The notes under the pieces: model-generated
Database searches by the model: none
What the model was told of the DNA's origin: nothing
Seen by the model: the letters and a program-made list of their open reading frames with translations, nothing else
In this document: positions 33,050-44,512 of the stretch, one piece after another
How positions within the stretch are numbered: the stretch's first letter is position 1
How the letters are laid out: every line of letters begins with the position of its first letter
Source of the DNA: Ahaetulla prasina
Taxonomy: Eukaryota; Chordata; Lepidosauria; Squamata; Colubridae
Assembly: GCF_028640845.1 (NCBI RefSeq)
Contig: NC_080546.1
Coordinates: 73,079,051 to 73,143,050 of the forward strand
Reading direction: 5' to 3'
Length of the DNA stretch: 64,000 bases
Made by a program: the position numbers and the translations under genes

Positions 33050-33839
33050 TAAAAATGCTACAAACGCTTGAAAACATCGTATCCTACATCAGAAAACTGG
33101 AATATATGTAAATTATAAGGTGAAGCATTAGAAAAACTGTAGACTATGATCTGTGAGTCGGCAACATCTTATCTTATTCTCTACATTATCATTATTTATT
33201 TATTTGACAAATTTAAACAGCCACTCATGGCACTGTAGAAGTGTATGTCAAGGAGTGTAGTCACATGTAGAAATGTATGTCAAGGCGTGTAGCCACATGT
33301 TTTGATTTCTCTCTCCTATTAAGTAGATTCTTGAAGTTTAGAGTTCATCCTGAGCTAATCTGCTTCTTTTCACTGTTGCTTGTTAAATAAGAAAATGTTC
33401 ACACACCTGTAAAGCTATCTCTAAAGTTCCTAGAGTTATGCACTATTCAGTCAATGTCCTTCAGTTTCATTGCCATAGAAGAAAAGTTATGAGGTTTGGG
33501 GCTAGATTTTAATTAAAAACCCTTAGTATTGAGCTTTGAATTTTGATCTTCAGCACAGGTCTGAATGTTTGGGCCTTTGGGATCTCTCTACTGTTGTTAT
33601 TGGGACTCCCAACAGCTGAACTGAGATCATTTTTTTCTAGGTATATTATGCTATATATTATGTTTCTGTTTACAGCTCTCTGCTAAAGTTATTAATAAAC
33701 TTTAAAATCTCCTTACCTGCTAGTATGTTCATTGACTCTGGATCCTCACAGAACCAATTGTCTGAGTCCTGACTGACCTACGTAGGTAAAAACACAAAAC
33801 AATATCACAAAAAAAAGTAAAAACATCTATGACACCATC
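33050..33839. other. Mostly unassigned, short tandem repeat
   Basis: A 32-bp unit occurs twice (33236-33267 and 33268-33299, 29 of 32 bases equal). A polyadenylation-like TTATTAATAAAC near 33690 hints at LTR sequence, but no ends were found. Confidence 0.45.
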
Positions 33840-34060
33840 AATTTCTCTTGTACAACAATTTTGCAGGTTGTATACCAACATTAGTAGATCCTTAGGCCAG
33901 ATAACAAAGTCAAGTCTTGAGACTCTTCCAGATGACCAGCAAAGATAGATCCAATCTCACCTCTGGGGGAATAACATTCCAAAGGGTGGGTGCTGAAGCA
34001 GGAAAGGCTGTCTTCTTGGGTCTCAACAGGTGACTTTTCTTTGTGGATGGGAACCATACC
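33840..34060 (-). mobile_element. Old L2 LINE 3' fragment
   Basis: Minus-strand residues KTAFPASAPTLWNVIPPEVR match the L2 C-terminus (RAFSVGAPTLWNELPPG). Confidence 0.7.
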
Positions 34061-34062
34061 AG

Positions 34063-34665
34063 TGTAGTGGTCTGCCAACAGCCCGTGGACCTGGCAATGG
34101 AGTCAGACAATGAGGAGGTTTGGAGGACAATGGGCCAGTCCTGGAGTCAGTGGAAGGCCCAGATGAGGACTCTGCATCGGGACAGAGATGGGGCCAGGGC
34201 CATCTAGGAGCGATGCACGGACTCCAGAGCCTCCAGAAGTGGACAGCAGAGAGGCAGAGGAACAGGAGGAGCCTGTTCCTATTGCATGCATGCGAAGAGC
34301 TTCCAGAAGGCAAGAGCAGCTGAAGAAAAAAGGACAACTCGGGAATAAGGCCAGAAGATGATTGATCACTCCCATAAGTCTTAAAAAAGCAGCAATGAGC
34401 CATTGGGTTCTTTGTAGAAAAGCAACGTTGATTTCCGTTTTCTTCTTGTCAGCGTCTCTTGAACTTTGTGGGGGTTTTACCAAGAAAAGTCTTTGGCAGG
34501 TTGCCAAAATCACCAAAGGTTGATGATAAGGCAGATTGACTAGTTATTAAGAATTTTGTTTTGGACTAAACTGAGAATGAATTAATTCTCAGCTGTTTTA
34601 ATAAAATAAGTTTGTTGAGGACTGAATTGTGTTTAGTAATCATTACTTGGACCTTGGTCACAACA
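34063..34665 (+). mobile_element. LTR-A, uninterrupted copy
   Basis: It begins TGTAGTGGTCTGCC and ends CTTGGTCACAACA, 603 bp. The 3' part holds TTTTAATAAAATAAG as polyadenylation signal. It shares the embedded acidic/Arg-rich frame with the copy at 26092-27802. Its 5-bp flanks (ACCAG, ATCAT) do not match, so it may be one end of a larger element or a recombinant. Confidence 0.78.
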
Positions 34666-35849
34666 ATCATGCCCTTCATGCCAAGCTTGATAGGATGGGT
34701 TGATTTGATTGGGGAGAGTCAGTCCCTCACCTCAAATAATCCACATTACAAAAGGCTTATTTCAATTTGCCAGATTTCTAAAATTTAACTAACCTACGTT
34801 ATATCCCCACATTGGAACCAAAATGGCAACATCTCTATTCGGAAACTTCATAAAACTTCCTTCTTTCAATGGTTTGGTTTCCTTTAATTATAATATTTTA
34901 GAGACATTTGTGTTTCAAAGTGGATTTATCTGTTAGATTAAATTTTAATCATCCAGTTTGCTCTGAGTAAATATTTACGTTCCTCTCTAAGGCGAACATG
35001 AGTAAACTGAAGAATTTTGGAGAAAACTTGGCCAGTATATTGGATGTTGTCTGACCTCCTTTCTTATTGTAGATGGTATTTTGGCATCTACAATAGTGGT
35101 AGTGTTGGTAGTGTTTGGTAGCGTTATTGTAAAAATGGGTCTTTTAAAGTCAATATCAACATTTTCCTCTGAACTTTGAAGACACTTTTACACTTCCAAT
35201 TTATAATTTTAGGGCACTGCTTTTCTCAAAAGGTGAATACTTCCACTTACTATAATTTAATTTTCTAATGGTTCTCACTTACTTACCGGTCAGGGCAAAT
35301 ACTATGTACATTGATCATTGATCTCGTGTGATTTAATTTTCAAAAATGTTCTTTTTTTAAAAAAAGAACCTTCTAAACCTGATAGTGATAATTTCCTCTT
35401 ACTAGCTTCTTTTATTGTTTGTTACATAAAACAGACCATCCATGCTCAGTTGCAATAAATGAAACTAGCCTTACTAGAATTAAATAGAGAGATCAAATGA
35501 GTTGTGTTATAGCTGTTTGGGTTTTTCTGTTCAGCTAGGTCCCTTAGGAGTAATGATCTCAGCAACAATATGCATTAGATAGGTACAAAAAGCTTCTATC
35601 TTTCTGATTAACAAACTATAAAATAGTATTGCTTTTTAGTGATTATTGTATGCCGTCCAGAGTCACTTATCATGAAATTAATGATTAATTTAATGAACAA
35701 ATAAGTAAACTTTCCTTTTGAGGACCAGCAATAATTATCAAAACTCTTTTAACCACAACCCATTAAAGACTAGCTTTACAAAGAGTGTATTTTAGCTATA
35801 TACACACATACATACACATATATACACATATATACATATACATACATAT
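34666..35849. other. No recognised feature
   Basis: About 1.2 kb AT-rich and unassigned, ending in an (ACATAT)n tract. Confidence 0.4.
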
Positions 35850-36330
35850 CAGGGGTGAAATGTAAAATTTGTTACTACTAGTTCTGTGGGCATGACTTGG
35901 TGGGGGGTTAATGTGACTGGGTGGGCGTGGCCAACTTTTTTTTTAACTTTTAAAAATATATATTTTTTGCCTTTAAAAGAAAAAAAAAGCCTCTGATGAT
36001 CAGGCAACTCAGCTGGGATTGCCAGAGGAGTCTTTTAAAAGCATTTTTTTTTACAACCGCTTCAGTCGAAGAGGTTGTAAAAAAAATGCTCTAAGAAGCT
36101 TCTGATGATCCCAGCTGAGCCACATGATCATCAGTGGCTTTTTTTTTACTTTTAAAAGCATTTTTTCGGCTGAAGAAAAAATGCTTTTAAAAGTAAAAAA
36201 AAATCTCTGATGATCGTGCGGTTCAGCTGGGCATGGGGTGGGAGGGATTTTTGCTACCGGTTCTCCAAACCACCCGCCACCATCGCTACCGGATCAGGCG
36301 ATCCGGTCCGAACCAGGAGCATTTCACCCG
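35850..36330. mobile_element. hAT MITE with long internal hairpins
   Basis: It starts CAGGGGTGAAATGTAA and ends AGCATTTCACCCG (the last bases of the inverted end are lost). A perfect 8-bp duplication ATACATAT flanks it (35842-35849 and 36331-36338). Two internal hairpins are present, one perfect over 29 bp. Confidence 0.9.
36139..36203. repeat. 29-bp perfect stem hairpin
   Basis: Arms 36139-36167 and 36175-36203 are exact reverse complements with a 7-nt loop GGCTGAA. It lies inside the hAT MITE. A weaker hairpin precedes it (AGCATTTTTTTTTACAACC with GGTTGTAAAAAAAATGCT). Confidence 0.9.
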
Positions 36331-36338
36331 ATACATAT

Positions 36339-36694
36339 GGTTTTTAATGTTCATCCTATATTAGTTTTTTTCTCTTTTTCTGCTTGTCTATTTGCTTGTT
36401 TTGTGGGCCTTCTTCTGTAATTTTTTTTAAAAAATGATTCTATATTTGTCCTCACTTTGGGATTGTTTGAACAATGAAAATGTGGACTAGAAATGATTTA
36501 ATAATTTATATTATATATACCAAAAAATAATCTTTAGATGGGCTTGTTGAGGGGCATCAGTGTTTTTGATATTTGATTGGTAATTTGATCCTTTAATAAT
36601 TAAGTAATTAGCCATACATACATTGGCAACCTAGAACATTATCAAGGATATTTAGATCATCTATGATTTATTGTAATGCCATTATGATATCATA
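36339..36694. other. No recognised feature
   Basis: AT-rich, unassigned. Confidence 0.4.
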
Positions 36695-37095
36695 AGTTAT
36701 TTATTTATTATTTATATTTCCTATTTCTTAACCACCCATCCTCCACAGAGAGGAATTCTGGGCAGTGTACAATATAATCAATAAAATTAATATTAAAATC
36801 AGAAATAATTTAAGATTTAAAAGTTTTAAAATTATAAAAATAACATTATAACATTCAAAAAGTGAAAATTTCAAGATGGGGAGGTAGTAATTGTTAATAC
36901 AAGGAATGGGGTCTTTATGCGGCCAGACAGCCCACGTTCTCTGAGCCTTCGTATCTATTGTTCTCTTCACCTACTGTCCTCCTCATCTTTGAGGACACCT
37001 CTGAGGATACTTCTACTGTCCTCCTCACCTTTCCTCAACTCTAAGGATGTTCTACAATGCAATGGCAGTGGCAAAGAAGGCCCTCCTCTTAAGAC
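36695..37095 (-). mobile_element. Old L2-like LINE 3' fragment
   Basis: TTTATTATTTATATTTCC, ACCACCCATCCTCC and TCTGGGCAGTGTACAA match a diverged inverted L2 tail. Upstream, GGCAAAGAAGGCCCTCCTC corresponds to the RAFSV segment. Confidence 0.5.
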
Positions 37096-37102
37096 CAGTG
37101 GT

Positions 37103-37380
37103 GAAATCTAAATTTCTTTCCTACCGGTTCTGTGGGCATGGCTTGGTGGGTATGGCTGGGGGGGGGGGGTCATGTGACTGGGTGGGCGTGGCTATGTGAC
37201 TGGGGGATCAAAAGACAGAAACTCACTAACAATGTCCTGCTGGAGCAGGATTGGACGAGATGACCTTCCGGCCCTGGATTATCCTCTGAAGCTGCATCAG
37301 TGCCAAGTCTGTAGTCCATCCTTCCTCTCCTTTCTCTCCTCCCTCCTTCCCTCCCTCCCTCTTTCTTTCTGGCTGGGGAA
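37103..37380 (+). mobile_element. Composite hAT-end/CR1-end repeat
   Basis: It starts with a hAT-type end CAGTGGTGAAATCTAAATTT and GTTCTGTGGGCATGGCTTGG. It then carries a CR1-like 3' end (TGGAGCAGGATTGGACGAGA) and a unique stretch (GATTATCCTCTGAAGCTGC). An inverted copy with the same order lies at 58690-59010, so the composite spread as a unit or by duplication. Confidence 0.65.
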
Positions 37381-37419
37381 TAAATAGGAGGAATGGGGAG
37401 TGGTTTGGTTGTCACAGAC

Positions 37420-37727
37420 AACAGTTCAGATTTCTGGAAAGTTTGCTCCTTGTGTGTTTTGTGCGACAAAGACTGCCTTGCCAGAACTGAGGTTTGTCTA
37501 TTTCTCTGTTTGAACTGAACTTAATTTGCAGCCTCCCACTGGGAGCTCACAGCCTTGCATTTATCATAATGAGCTGATAAGGACTACTGTTTCAGTTAAC
37601 TTCTTGCAGGACTCTTGCCTGGATTTTCTGTTGGTGAATGCAGTTAATTCCCAATGTGTAAATAAAGAGGGGGTTTTCTTTGGGGGAGTCTGTTTCTTGC
37701 TTCTCTGAAGGCCAGGTCAGAACATAT
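37420..37727 (+). mobile_element. Possible LTR
   Basis: A polyadenylation signal in GTGTAAATAAAGAGGGGG and an end GGCCAGGTCAGAACA resemble an LTR 3' half. The 5' end and target duplication were not found. Confidence 0.3.
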
Positions 37728-38004
37728 ATATACATCCTAGTCTCAGATGTATACACAAAAGAGGGTTCAGAAAAAAAAACCTATTTCATAAAACCTTATC
37801 TTTTTTACATGTGCTGTATGCATGAAAATACTACATAGAATTGAGACTTAGAATTAGCATAGTCACAAGCCATAAAATTTCTAAAACTGCCTCCTCATTA
37901 AAAACTCTGGAAGACTTAACTTAAAAGCAATTTTTAAAACCAAAACATTGAATATTAAAAGATAACTAGACTAAAGAAGAGAAACCAAATCAAATTATTA
38001 TAAT

Positions 38005-38230
38005 TGGTGGTGGTGGTACCTCCAAGTCAGTATCGGCTTTTGGTTACTGCCTGGACAAATCCCTGCAGTTCTTTTGGCAAAATTTCAGAAGTGGTTTGCC
38101 ATTGCCTCCTTCCTAGGGCTAAGAGAGAGGGACTGGCCTAAGGTCACCCAGTTGGCTTTGTGCCTAAAATGGAGCTAGAATTCATGATCCCCAGGTTGCT
38201 ATTCTGATGCCATAATCATTACAGTATCAA
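38005..38230 (+). repeat. 'Family X' repeat, longest copy
   Basis: Contains CTGCAGTTCTTTTGGCAAAA, GAAGTGGTTTGCCATTGCC, CTAAGGTCACCCAGTTGGC and a tRNA-like inverted end near TGATGCCATAATC. Probably an old tRNA-derived SINE family. Confidence 0.55.
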
Positions 38231-39254
38231 ACCAAAATTATCGTACTTTCCCAATCATTAATATAGCAACAGGATCCTGGCTCAGAGATGTAGGAAGAGC
38301 TAGATTTTAATGGCCTTCCCAAAAACTAGCAAGGTCAAAGAAATAGGAACCTCAGAGTTGGGGATATTATTTCCTGAGCATGGCTGTTCCCTAACTTTAT
38401 AATTTCTGAAAATATGAAACCAAAATGCAGCTGTACAATATAAAACATTGCATTATAAAAATGGGCTTCTTGAGACTTAATAAGCTACCTTCACTCTCTG
38501 TTTGTACTATTAGTACTATTCAGAAATTTAACTAAGAACGTTTGGTTATGATGGTTTGTGGTATTTTGCAAATGGGGCATTATTACCATTTGCTCAAAAA
38601 AAAAGTAACTGGATTTCACAAATTTATTCTGGTCTCATCTTCCAGTTAAATACATTTCACTACTAAGTGTTTTAAAAGCAAACATATTTGACCAAAAGCC
38701 CTTGGAAACCAATTACTTCTAAAGATGTATGGTGCCAAAAGACTCTCTGCTAGCCCCAGTGCGGAAAGCATAACACCAGAGGCTACTTGTTTAATTCAAC
38801 AGGAATGTGGTGAGCTCTCTCATTTCACACACAAACTATAAATTGTCTTCTGCATATTGTTGTAATTCAGAAAGATTTTTTTTCTGTATTAAAAATAGTA
38901 ATAGCTAATTCCATAGCCAATTAGAAACTGTAAATACTAATACTTTGACATGGCCCCAAATGGTTTCATTATTTGTAAATCTACATGTTCTGTGGTAATC
39001 ATCTTGCTCCATCCATATGTTGCTGAAAGGTACTATGAAAGGCACATTCAGATTGATGTTGTCATCACAACTCATATTTGTTGGTGTTAACAGTTTTTTC
39101 GCTATTATAATACAGAAGATATAATCCTATCTCTAGTGTAGTTAATTAATTGTAAGTCCTGTCAATCATAAGTTCATCTTGAGACTGGAAGACACTCAGA
39201 TTGTTAAAGGTTTCCAAATCAGCCTGAAGGGACATTTTATCTTATCTCGGTGTA
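38231..39254. other. No recognised feature
   Basis: About 1 kb AT-rich and unassigned. Confidence 0.4.
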
Positions 39255-39340
39255 GGATGTTGGATTTTATTTATATATTCATCAAATTTAGAATCCCGCC
39301 ATTCATAGAGTGGCTCTGGGTGATGCAGCATTATGGATGT
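39255..39340 (-). mobile_element. L2-like tail fragment
   Basis: AAATTTAGAATCCCGCCATTC with GTGGCTCTGGGTGATGCA resembles the inverted L2 terminus. Confidence 0.4.
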
Positions 39341-39632
39341 TTGAGATATGTGATTTGTGTTAACTTTTTAATTCTAATTGCCGCAAGTGAGTGTGGGGAT
39401 CAAAATAAAAGATGTTTTTAAAAATGAACTTAGGAAGCATAGCTATAAAGTTTCTTTTTAGAGCAGATATAATTATATCATCTGTCAGAATTCTAACATG
39501 ATTGGTAGAATTTCCTTTCCTCTGGACAGTCATTATTGAATAGCTTAGATATTGTGGCTTTCGGAATACTGTATGTGCAGCTGTGATATAGATAATAGAT
39601 ATATACACTATATATACATATACATACATACA

Positions 39633-39659
39633 ACACACACACACACACACACACACACA
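39633..39659 (+). repeat. (CA)n microsatellite
   Basis: About thirteen CA units. Confidence 0.95.
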
Positions 39660-39661
39660 TT

Positions 39662-40138
39662 GGTCAGTTTTGATCACCACACTATAAAAAAGATGTTGAG
39701 ACTCTAAAAAGAGTGCAGAGAAGAACAACCAATATGAATAGGGGACTGGAGGCTAAAACATATAAAGAACGGTTGCTGGAACTGGGTATAGCTATCTAGT
39801 GAAGGAGAAGGACCAGAGGAGACATGATAGCAGTGTTCCAATATTTGAGGGACTGCCACAGAGAAGAAGGGGGTCAAGCTCCTGAAGTCCAGACAAGGAA
39901 TAATAGATGGAAACTGAACAAGGAGAGATTCTATCTGGTAATAAGGAGAAATTTTCTGACAGTGAGAGCAATCAACTAATGGAACGGTTTGCCTTCAGAA
40001 GTTGTGGGAGCTTCATCACTGGAAGCTTTCAAGAAGAGATTTGACTGCCATCTGTCAAAAATGGTGTAGGGTCTCCTGCTTGGTTGGGGGATTGGACTAG
40101 ATGACCTACAAGGTCCCATCCAACTCTGTTAATCTGTT
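39662..40138 (+). mobile_element. CR1 LINE 3' end
   Basis: The end of the CR1 protein region (GTTGAGACTCTAAAAAGAG, then AACGGTTGCTGGAACTGGG and GGAGACATGATAGCAGTGTT) is followed by the 3' UTR. It closes with GATTGGACTAGATGACC and CCAACTCTGTTAATCTGTTA. Confidence 0.88.
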
Positions 40139-40142
40139 AATA

Positions 40143-40204
40143 TATAATATAAACCCGAATAACCAAAGACCTACATACAAACACCCGCGAAAACCTCAGA
40201 AAAC
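40143..40204 (+). mobile_element. Penelope-like element terminal fragment
   Basis: AACCAAAGACCTACATACAA with GAAAACCTCAGAAAACA is the terminal repeat seen at both ends of the Penelope-like element (60569-60620, 62817-62862). Only the end is present, followed by an AT microsatellite. Confidence 0.75.
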
Positions 40205-40301
<97 letters not shown>

Positions 40302-40370
40302 GGTCTATATAGTATAGTATATATAGTATATATACATACTATATATACATACTTTATATACATACCCATA
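40205..40370. repeat. (AT)n / (TATATG)n microsatellite
   Basis: A long TA run directly attached to the Penelope terminal repeat, then TATATG units and degenerate TATAG tracts. Confidence 0.9.
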
Positions 40371-40770
40371 ATCATATTCTGAATATGAATTACTTTTCTA
40401 ACAAAAGAAATCAAATCAGAGGCTTGAAAAACTGTAAGAATTAAAATAATGCTAGAATGAAAATAATGACTTTGACGACCATAACAGAAGTTAGAACTAA
40501 TATTATTTTAATATATTAAAGAAGTTTCCTTTCTAGGAATATAACTGCGAAATCGCAGTGCAACAAGCAATCTACAGAACCTTATTAAGGTTGTTTATAA
40601 ATAGGACAGTCCAATCTCTGGTCAAGGAAAGCATCCCAGATCTGAAGTGCTTTCATCTGGGCAACTGAAATACCTTGTGTTGTACACACTGATACTTTCT
40701 TGGTAGCATGGCTTTAGTATTATTCATTCAATCAGCTTTAATTCAGTGGAATAGTGAGAATCCACTATGA
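40371..40770. other. No recognised feature
   Basis: AT-rich, unassigned. Confidence 0.4.
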
Positions 40771-41009
40771 CAGGGGTCTCCAACCTTTCCAGCTTTGCAG
40801 ATCAGCAGGGGGGGAGAGAGGTTGGTTACACACAAGCGGTGGGTGCGCACACTCACCACTTGCACAAATGGAGTTTCCTGCACTCGCGTGAGTGCCCACC
40901 ACTTGTGCAAATAGAGCTTCCTGTACTCACATGCACACTCACCACTCATACAAATGGAACTGCACACACTCACCTGCCACTTGCGCAGCCCTGGGGTTGG
41001 GGACCCAGG
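40771..41009. mobile_element. hAT MITE
   Basis: Starts CAGGGGTCTCCAACCTT, ends GGGGTTGGGGACCCAGG. Flanks CACTATGA and GACTATGA match at 7 of 8. Confidence 0.82.
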
Positions 41010-41141
41010 GACTATGAGGTATGTTTTCCAAAAGAGCAATATTGTTACTCTAGTCTTCTTTATCCATAGTTCTCTGGGCTCTGTAATTGTTCTTGAATGT
41101 GGGTGCTAGGGAGTTATCCTATGCAAAATAATGGCCTAACT

Positions 41142-41453
41142 CAGGGGTCAGCAACCTGCGGCTCTGGAGCCGCATGTGGCTCTTTCATTCCTCTCCTGTG
41201 GCTCCCTGTCACTGGTCGGCTCCACAATTGGTAGGACTTTCGGTTAGAACAGGTAGAGGAAAAAGAATGCCACTCTAGGAGGAGACTCTATGGTGATGGA
41301 ACCAGACTTCTGGTCTGCAGAGGGAAAAAAACACCACACTTGGAGGAGACTCTATGGTGGGGGAACCGGACTTCTGGTCAGCTCCAGAATTCAATGGGGG
41401 GCTTCTGATTAGGACCTTTGTGGCTCTTTGAGTGTTTAAGGTTGCTGACCCCA
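41142..41453. mobile_element. hAT MITE with 64-bp internal repeat
   Basis: Starts CAGGGGTCAGCAACCTGCGG, ends AGGTTGCTGACCCCA. Flanks GCCTAACT and GTCTAACT match at 7 of 8. GGAGACTCTATGG occurs at 41281 and 41345, a 64-bp internal tandem repeat. Confidence 0.82.
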
Positions 41454-41486
41454 GTCTAACTGAACTCCACAACTGAATCTTCTTCT

Positions 41487-42181
41487 CTAGAAACATTACA
41501 CTACTAACATTACACTACTAACCAGAGCATATATAACATTTGCTAGACCAATTCTTGAATACAGTTCACCTGTCTGGAACCCACACCTCATTTCGGACAT
41601 TAATACAATTGAGCGTGTCCAGAAATATTTTACAAGAAGAGTTCTCCACTCCTCTGATTACAACAAAATACCTTATGCCACCAGACTTGAAATCCTGGGT
41701 TTATAAAATTTAGAACTACGCCGCCTTCGACATGACCTGAGTTTAACTCATAGAATCATCTGTTACAATGTCCTTCCTGTTGAAGACTACTTCAGCTTCA
41801 ATCACAACAATACAGGAGCAAACAATAGATTTAAGCTTAATGTGAACCACTCCAATCTTGATTGCAGAAAATATGACTTCAGTAACAGAGTTGTTAATGC
41901 TTGGAATAAACTACCTGACTCTGTGGTCTCTTCCCAAAATCCCCAAAGCTTCAAACAAAAACTATCTACTACTACCTCACCCCATTCCTAAGAGGTCTGT
42001 AAGGGGCGTGCATAAGAGCACCAGCATGCCTAGCGTTCCTGTTCCAATGTCCCCTTTGATTGTATCCAATTTGTGTAGTTATTTTATACTTATGCTTATA
42101 TATATGCTTATATATCGTATAGTTATTTCATGCTTATGCTTATATATACTGTTGTGACAAATAAATAAATAAATAAAATAA
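41487..42181 (+). mobile_element. J1 LINE 3' part
   Basis: Translation in broken frames gives TIERVQKYFTRRVLHSS, YATRLEILG, RLRHDLSLTHRI and NNTGANNRFKLN. The 3' UTR ends CTGTTGTGACAAATAAATAA. The stop after EILGL and other changes show it is dead. 5'-truncated. Confidence 0.82.
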
Positions 42182-42377
42182 AATAAATGAATCAACATAA
42201 ATTCCTGTTTCTTCCATACTGCCTTTGACTAAAACCCGTTTATAGTTCCTGAAGAATATATTGCAAACAGTGTCTCAGTATTTGTTCCTTTTTGTATATT
42301 TAAGTAAAAGGTGGGAGGTTAGAAAATAGTCAGTAACAATAAAAGAGAATATTTGAAGCTCATCGTTGAAATGGGGG
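42182..42377. other. No recognised feature
   Basis: Short AT-rich stretch. Confidence 0.4.
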
Positions 42378-42535
42378 GGCTCCTTGGTGCTCTTTAAGCT
42401 TGATTGTTTTGCAGATGTTTCATTACCCAAACTAGGTAACATCATCAATGCTAGTCAGACTAGCATCGGACTATCACTGATAATGTTACATAGTTTGGGT
42501 AATGAAACATCTGGATGAAAACAACCAAGGAGCCC
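42378..42535. ncRNA. Paired hammerhead-like motifs, inverted
   Basis: Two similar ~70-bp arms face each other around a TGCTAGTC-A-GACTAGCA centre (42449-42465). Each arm resembles a hammerhead ribozyme core. On the plus strand: CTGATAA (42477-42483), a stem-loop GTTACA..GGGTAAT, then GAAA (42504-42507) and CATC/GATG. On the minus strand: TTGATGA, stem GTTACC/GGGTAA, then GAAA (42418-42421). Each differs from the CTGATGA consensus by one base, so activity is unlikely. Hammerhead motifs are known in Penelope-like elements, which are present in this window. Confidence 0.45.
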
Positions 42536-43802
42536 TCAAAATAGCCAGTGTCTGAATAAAGGGAACAGGAAAGACTTAAACTGTTATGCAAAAATGACTT
42601 CACTTTTCACTTAGACCCATTACTCTGGACCAAGTAACTTTAACAATATATCCTACTTTTAGCTGGCACTCGTTCCCAACAATTCCTTCAATGCTCTATA
42701 TGTGTCAGCCTCCACTCCAATCTTCGCATAATTTTTGTACAATTTATATTCAATACATAGAATGTAAAATGCTTCTTTCTGTAATGTAAAATAGTTAAGG
42801 AAATGAGATGCATCATTGCACCATACAGGGTAAGGGAAAGGGGTCTATTAAGAGTGTCGGCTGACATAACAGTGGGGGAGGGGTGATTAACGGCTGAATG
42901 TTAAGAGCGCGGGCTTTTCCAACAGATACTGCATTCCTAAGATGATTGACAGCTAGAGACCGGTGGAGGAAGATTACCACGGGGGGCCGAGAAGGAGCTG
43001 GCATTGGACCAGACCAGCCTGACCTCCTAAAGGAGGAGGGACAAATGGGGGGATATGATATGTTAGCCATATTTTGTCTCAGATCCAACTTTGCACTGCT
43101 GCTATCCAGATTGTAATTAGTAAAAGTACTTTTCTTTATTGCAAATGAAGTCAAGGTGTATTCTTTCCTAGTTATAATCAGAGGCAGCCTGACAATATGT
43201 CCCAATTCTTTAACTACTGAATGATAATAACCACCTCATTTCGATTGTTAAAAAGTAAATTTCATGAAATACCATATTTTCTTGAGAGGTTCTTTTATTT
43301 TTCTGGAGTGTATTTCCTTTAATTTTGAAAATGGCAAAATATTATTTTGCAGGATAATAACTGCAGCTTCATATGTAATGCTAAAGATATGAACAAGTTT
43401 TTTTCTTTCTTTCTGTACAACCAAGTAGTTCTCTGCTTTCAGGAAATGAATGTAGTAAATGCACATTTTTCTCAAGAGAGCCTCAACTGAAGATTAGAAT
43501 GAATGAAAACATTCTTTTATCTTGTTCTAAATGGGCCAAAATTCCCATCTTATTTTCCCTCATGCAAAGTACAGATTTTTGTTAGATAAAACATCCATTG
43601 AACAGCCATTGTGAATACTTGGGAAAGGAGCTTTAAAAGAAACTATTTTTTTCTTGAATTCTTGTCAAAATGAATACTGGATGTATTTATGAATCATCAT
43701 AAAAAAAAATACTAAGATTCTCCACAATGCACTTTAAGCAGTGACCTATTTTTAAATTGAAAAATACAATTATCCATCTTTTCTGTTCTTATAAATAATT
43801 CA
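42536..43802. other. Unassigned, possible LTR at 42855-43194
   Basis: 42855-43194 starts TGTCGGCTGACATAACAG and ends GGCAGCCTGACA, with TTTCTTTATTGC near the 3' end. The 5-bp flanks (AAGAG, ATATG) do not match, so the LTR call is tentative. The rest is AT-rich and unassigned. Confidence 0.35.
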
Positions 43803-43970
43803 AGGCAGCAAATATTTCTTCCTCCTCCTATTTTCCCTTCAACAACAACTCTGTGAGGTGAGTTGGGCTGAAAGAGAGTGACTGGGCAAAAGTCACCCGG
43901 CTGGCTTTCATGCCTAAAGCAGAACTAGAACTCACAATCTCCTGGTTTCTACTGTGGTCGGTTTCTACTC
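43803..43970 (+). repeat. 'Family X' repeat fragment
   Basis: GAGAGTGACTGGGCAAAAGT, CACCCGGCTGGCTTTCATGC and AGAACTAGAACTCACAATC match the right part of the 38005-38230 copy. Confidence 0.6.
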
Positions 43971-43973
43971 TAG

Positions 43974-43974
<1 letters not shown>

Positions 43975-44071
<97 letters not shown>

Positions 44072-44100
44072 AAGAATGAATGAATGAATGAATGAATGAA
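43975..44100 (-). repeat. (ATAG)24 plus (GAAT)n LINE tail
   Basis: Twenty-four ATAG units (43975-44070) pass into GAAT units (44074-44100) that join the Snake1 3' end TTCTTTATTGGCCAAGTGTG. The microsatellite is therefore the tail of the minus-strand LINE. Confidence 0.95.
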
Positions 44101-44512
44101 TTCTTTATTGGCCAAGTGTGATTGGACACACAAGGAATTTCTCTTTTATTTTATTTATTTTTATTTATTTATTTTGTCGAATACATGTTAAATAATATAT
44201 ATATAAGTATAGGCATAAATTGAATACATAAAATGAATACAATTAAAGGGAACATTAGGACAGGGACAGTAGGCATGCTGGTGCTCTTATGCACACCCCT
44301 TAAAAAACTCTTAGGAATGGGTTGAGGTCAACAGTAGACAGTCTTAGGTTAAAGTTTTGGGGAGTTTGGGATGAGACCATGAAGTCTCATTTATTTATTT
44401 TGTCGAATACATGTTAAATAATATATATATAAGTATAGGCATAAATTGAATACATAAAATGAATACAATTAAAGGGAACATTAGGACAGGGACAGTAGGC
44501 ATGCTGGTGCTC

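Noticed and set aside
33540..33776. Possible LTR with TTAATAAAC signal
   Set aside because: No matching ends or target duplication could be found.
40101..40414. Frames rich in Tyr, Ile and Val on both strands
   Set aside because: They translate an AT/TATATG microsatellite.
43975..44100. CRISPR-like array
   Set aside because: A 4-bp microsatellite without spacers, in a vertebrate genome.
43828..44133. Frame with repeated Ser-Ile-Tyr-Leu
   Set aside because: It translates the ATAG/GAAT tail of a LINE.
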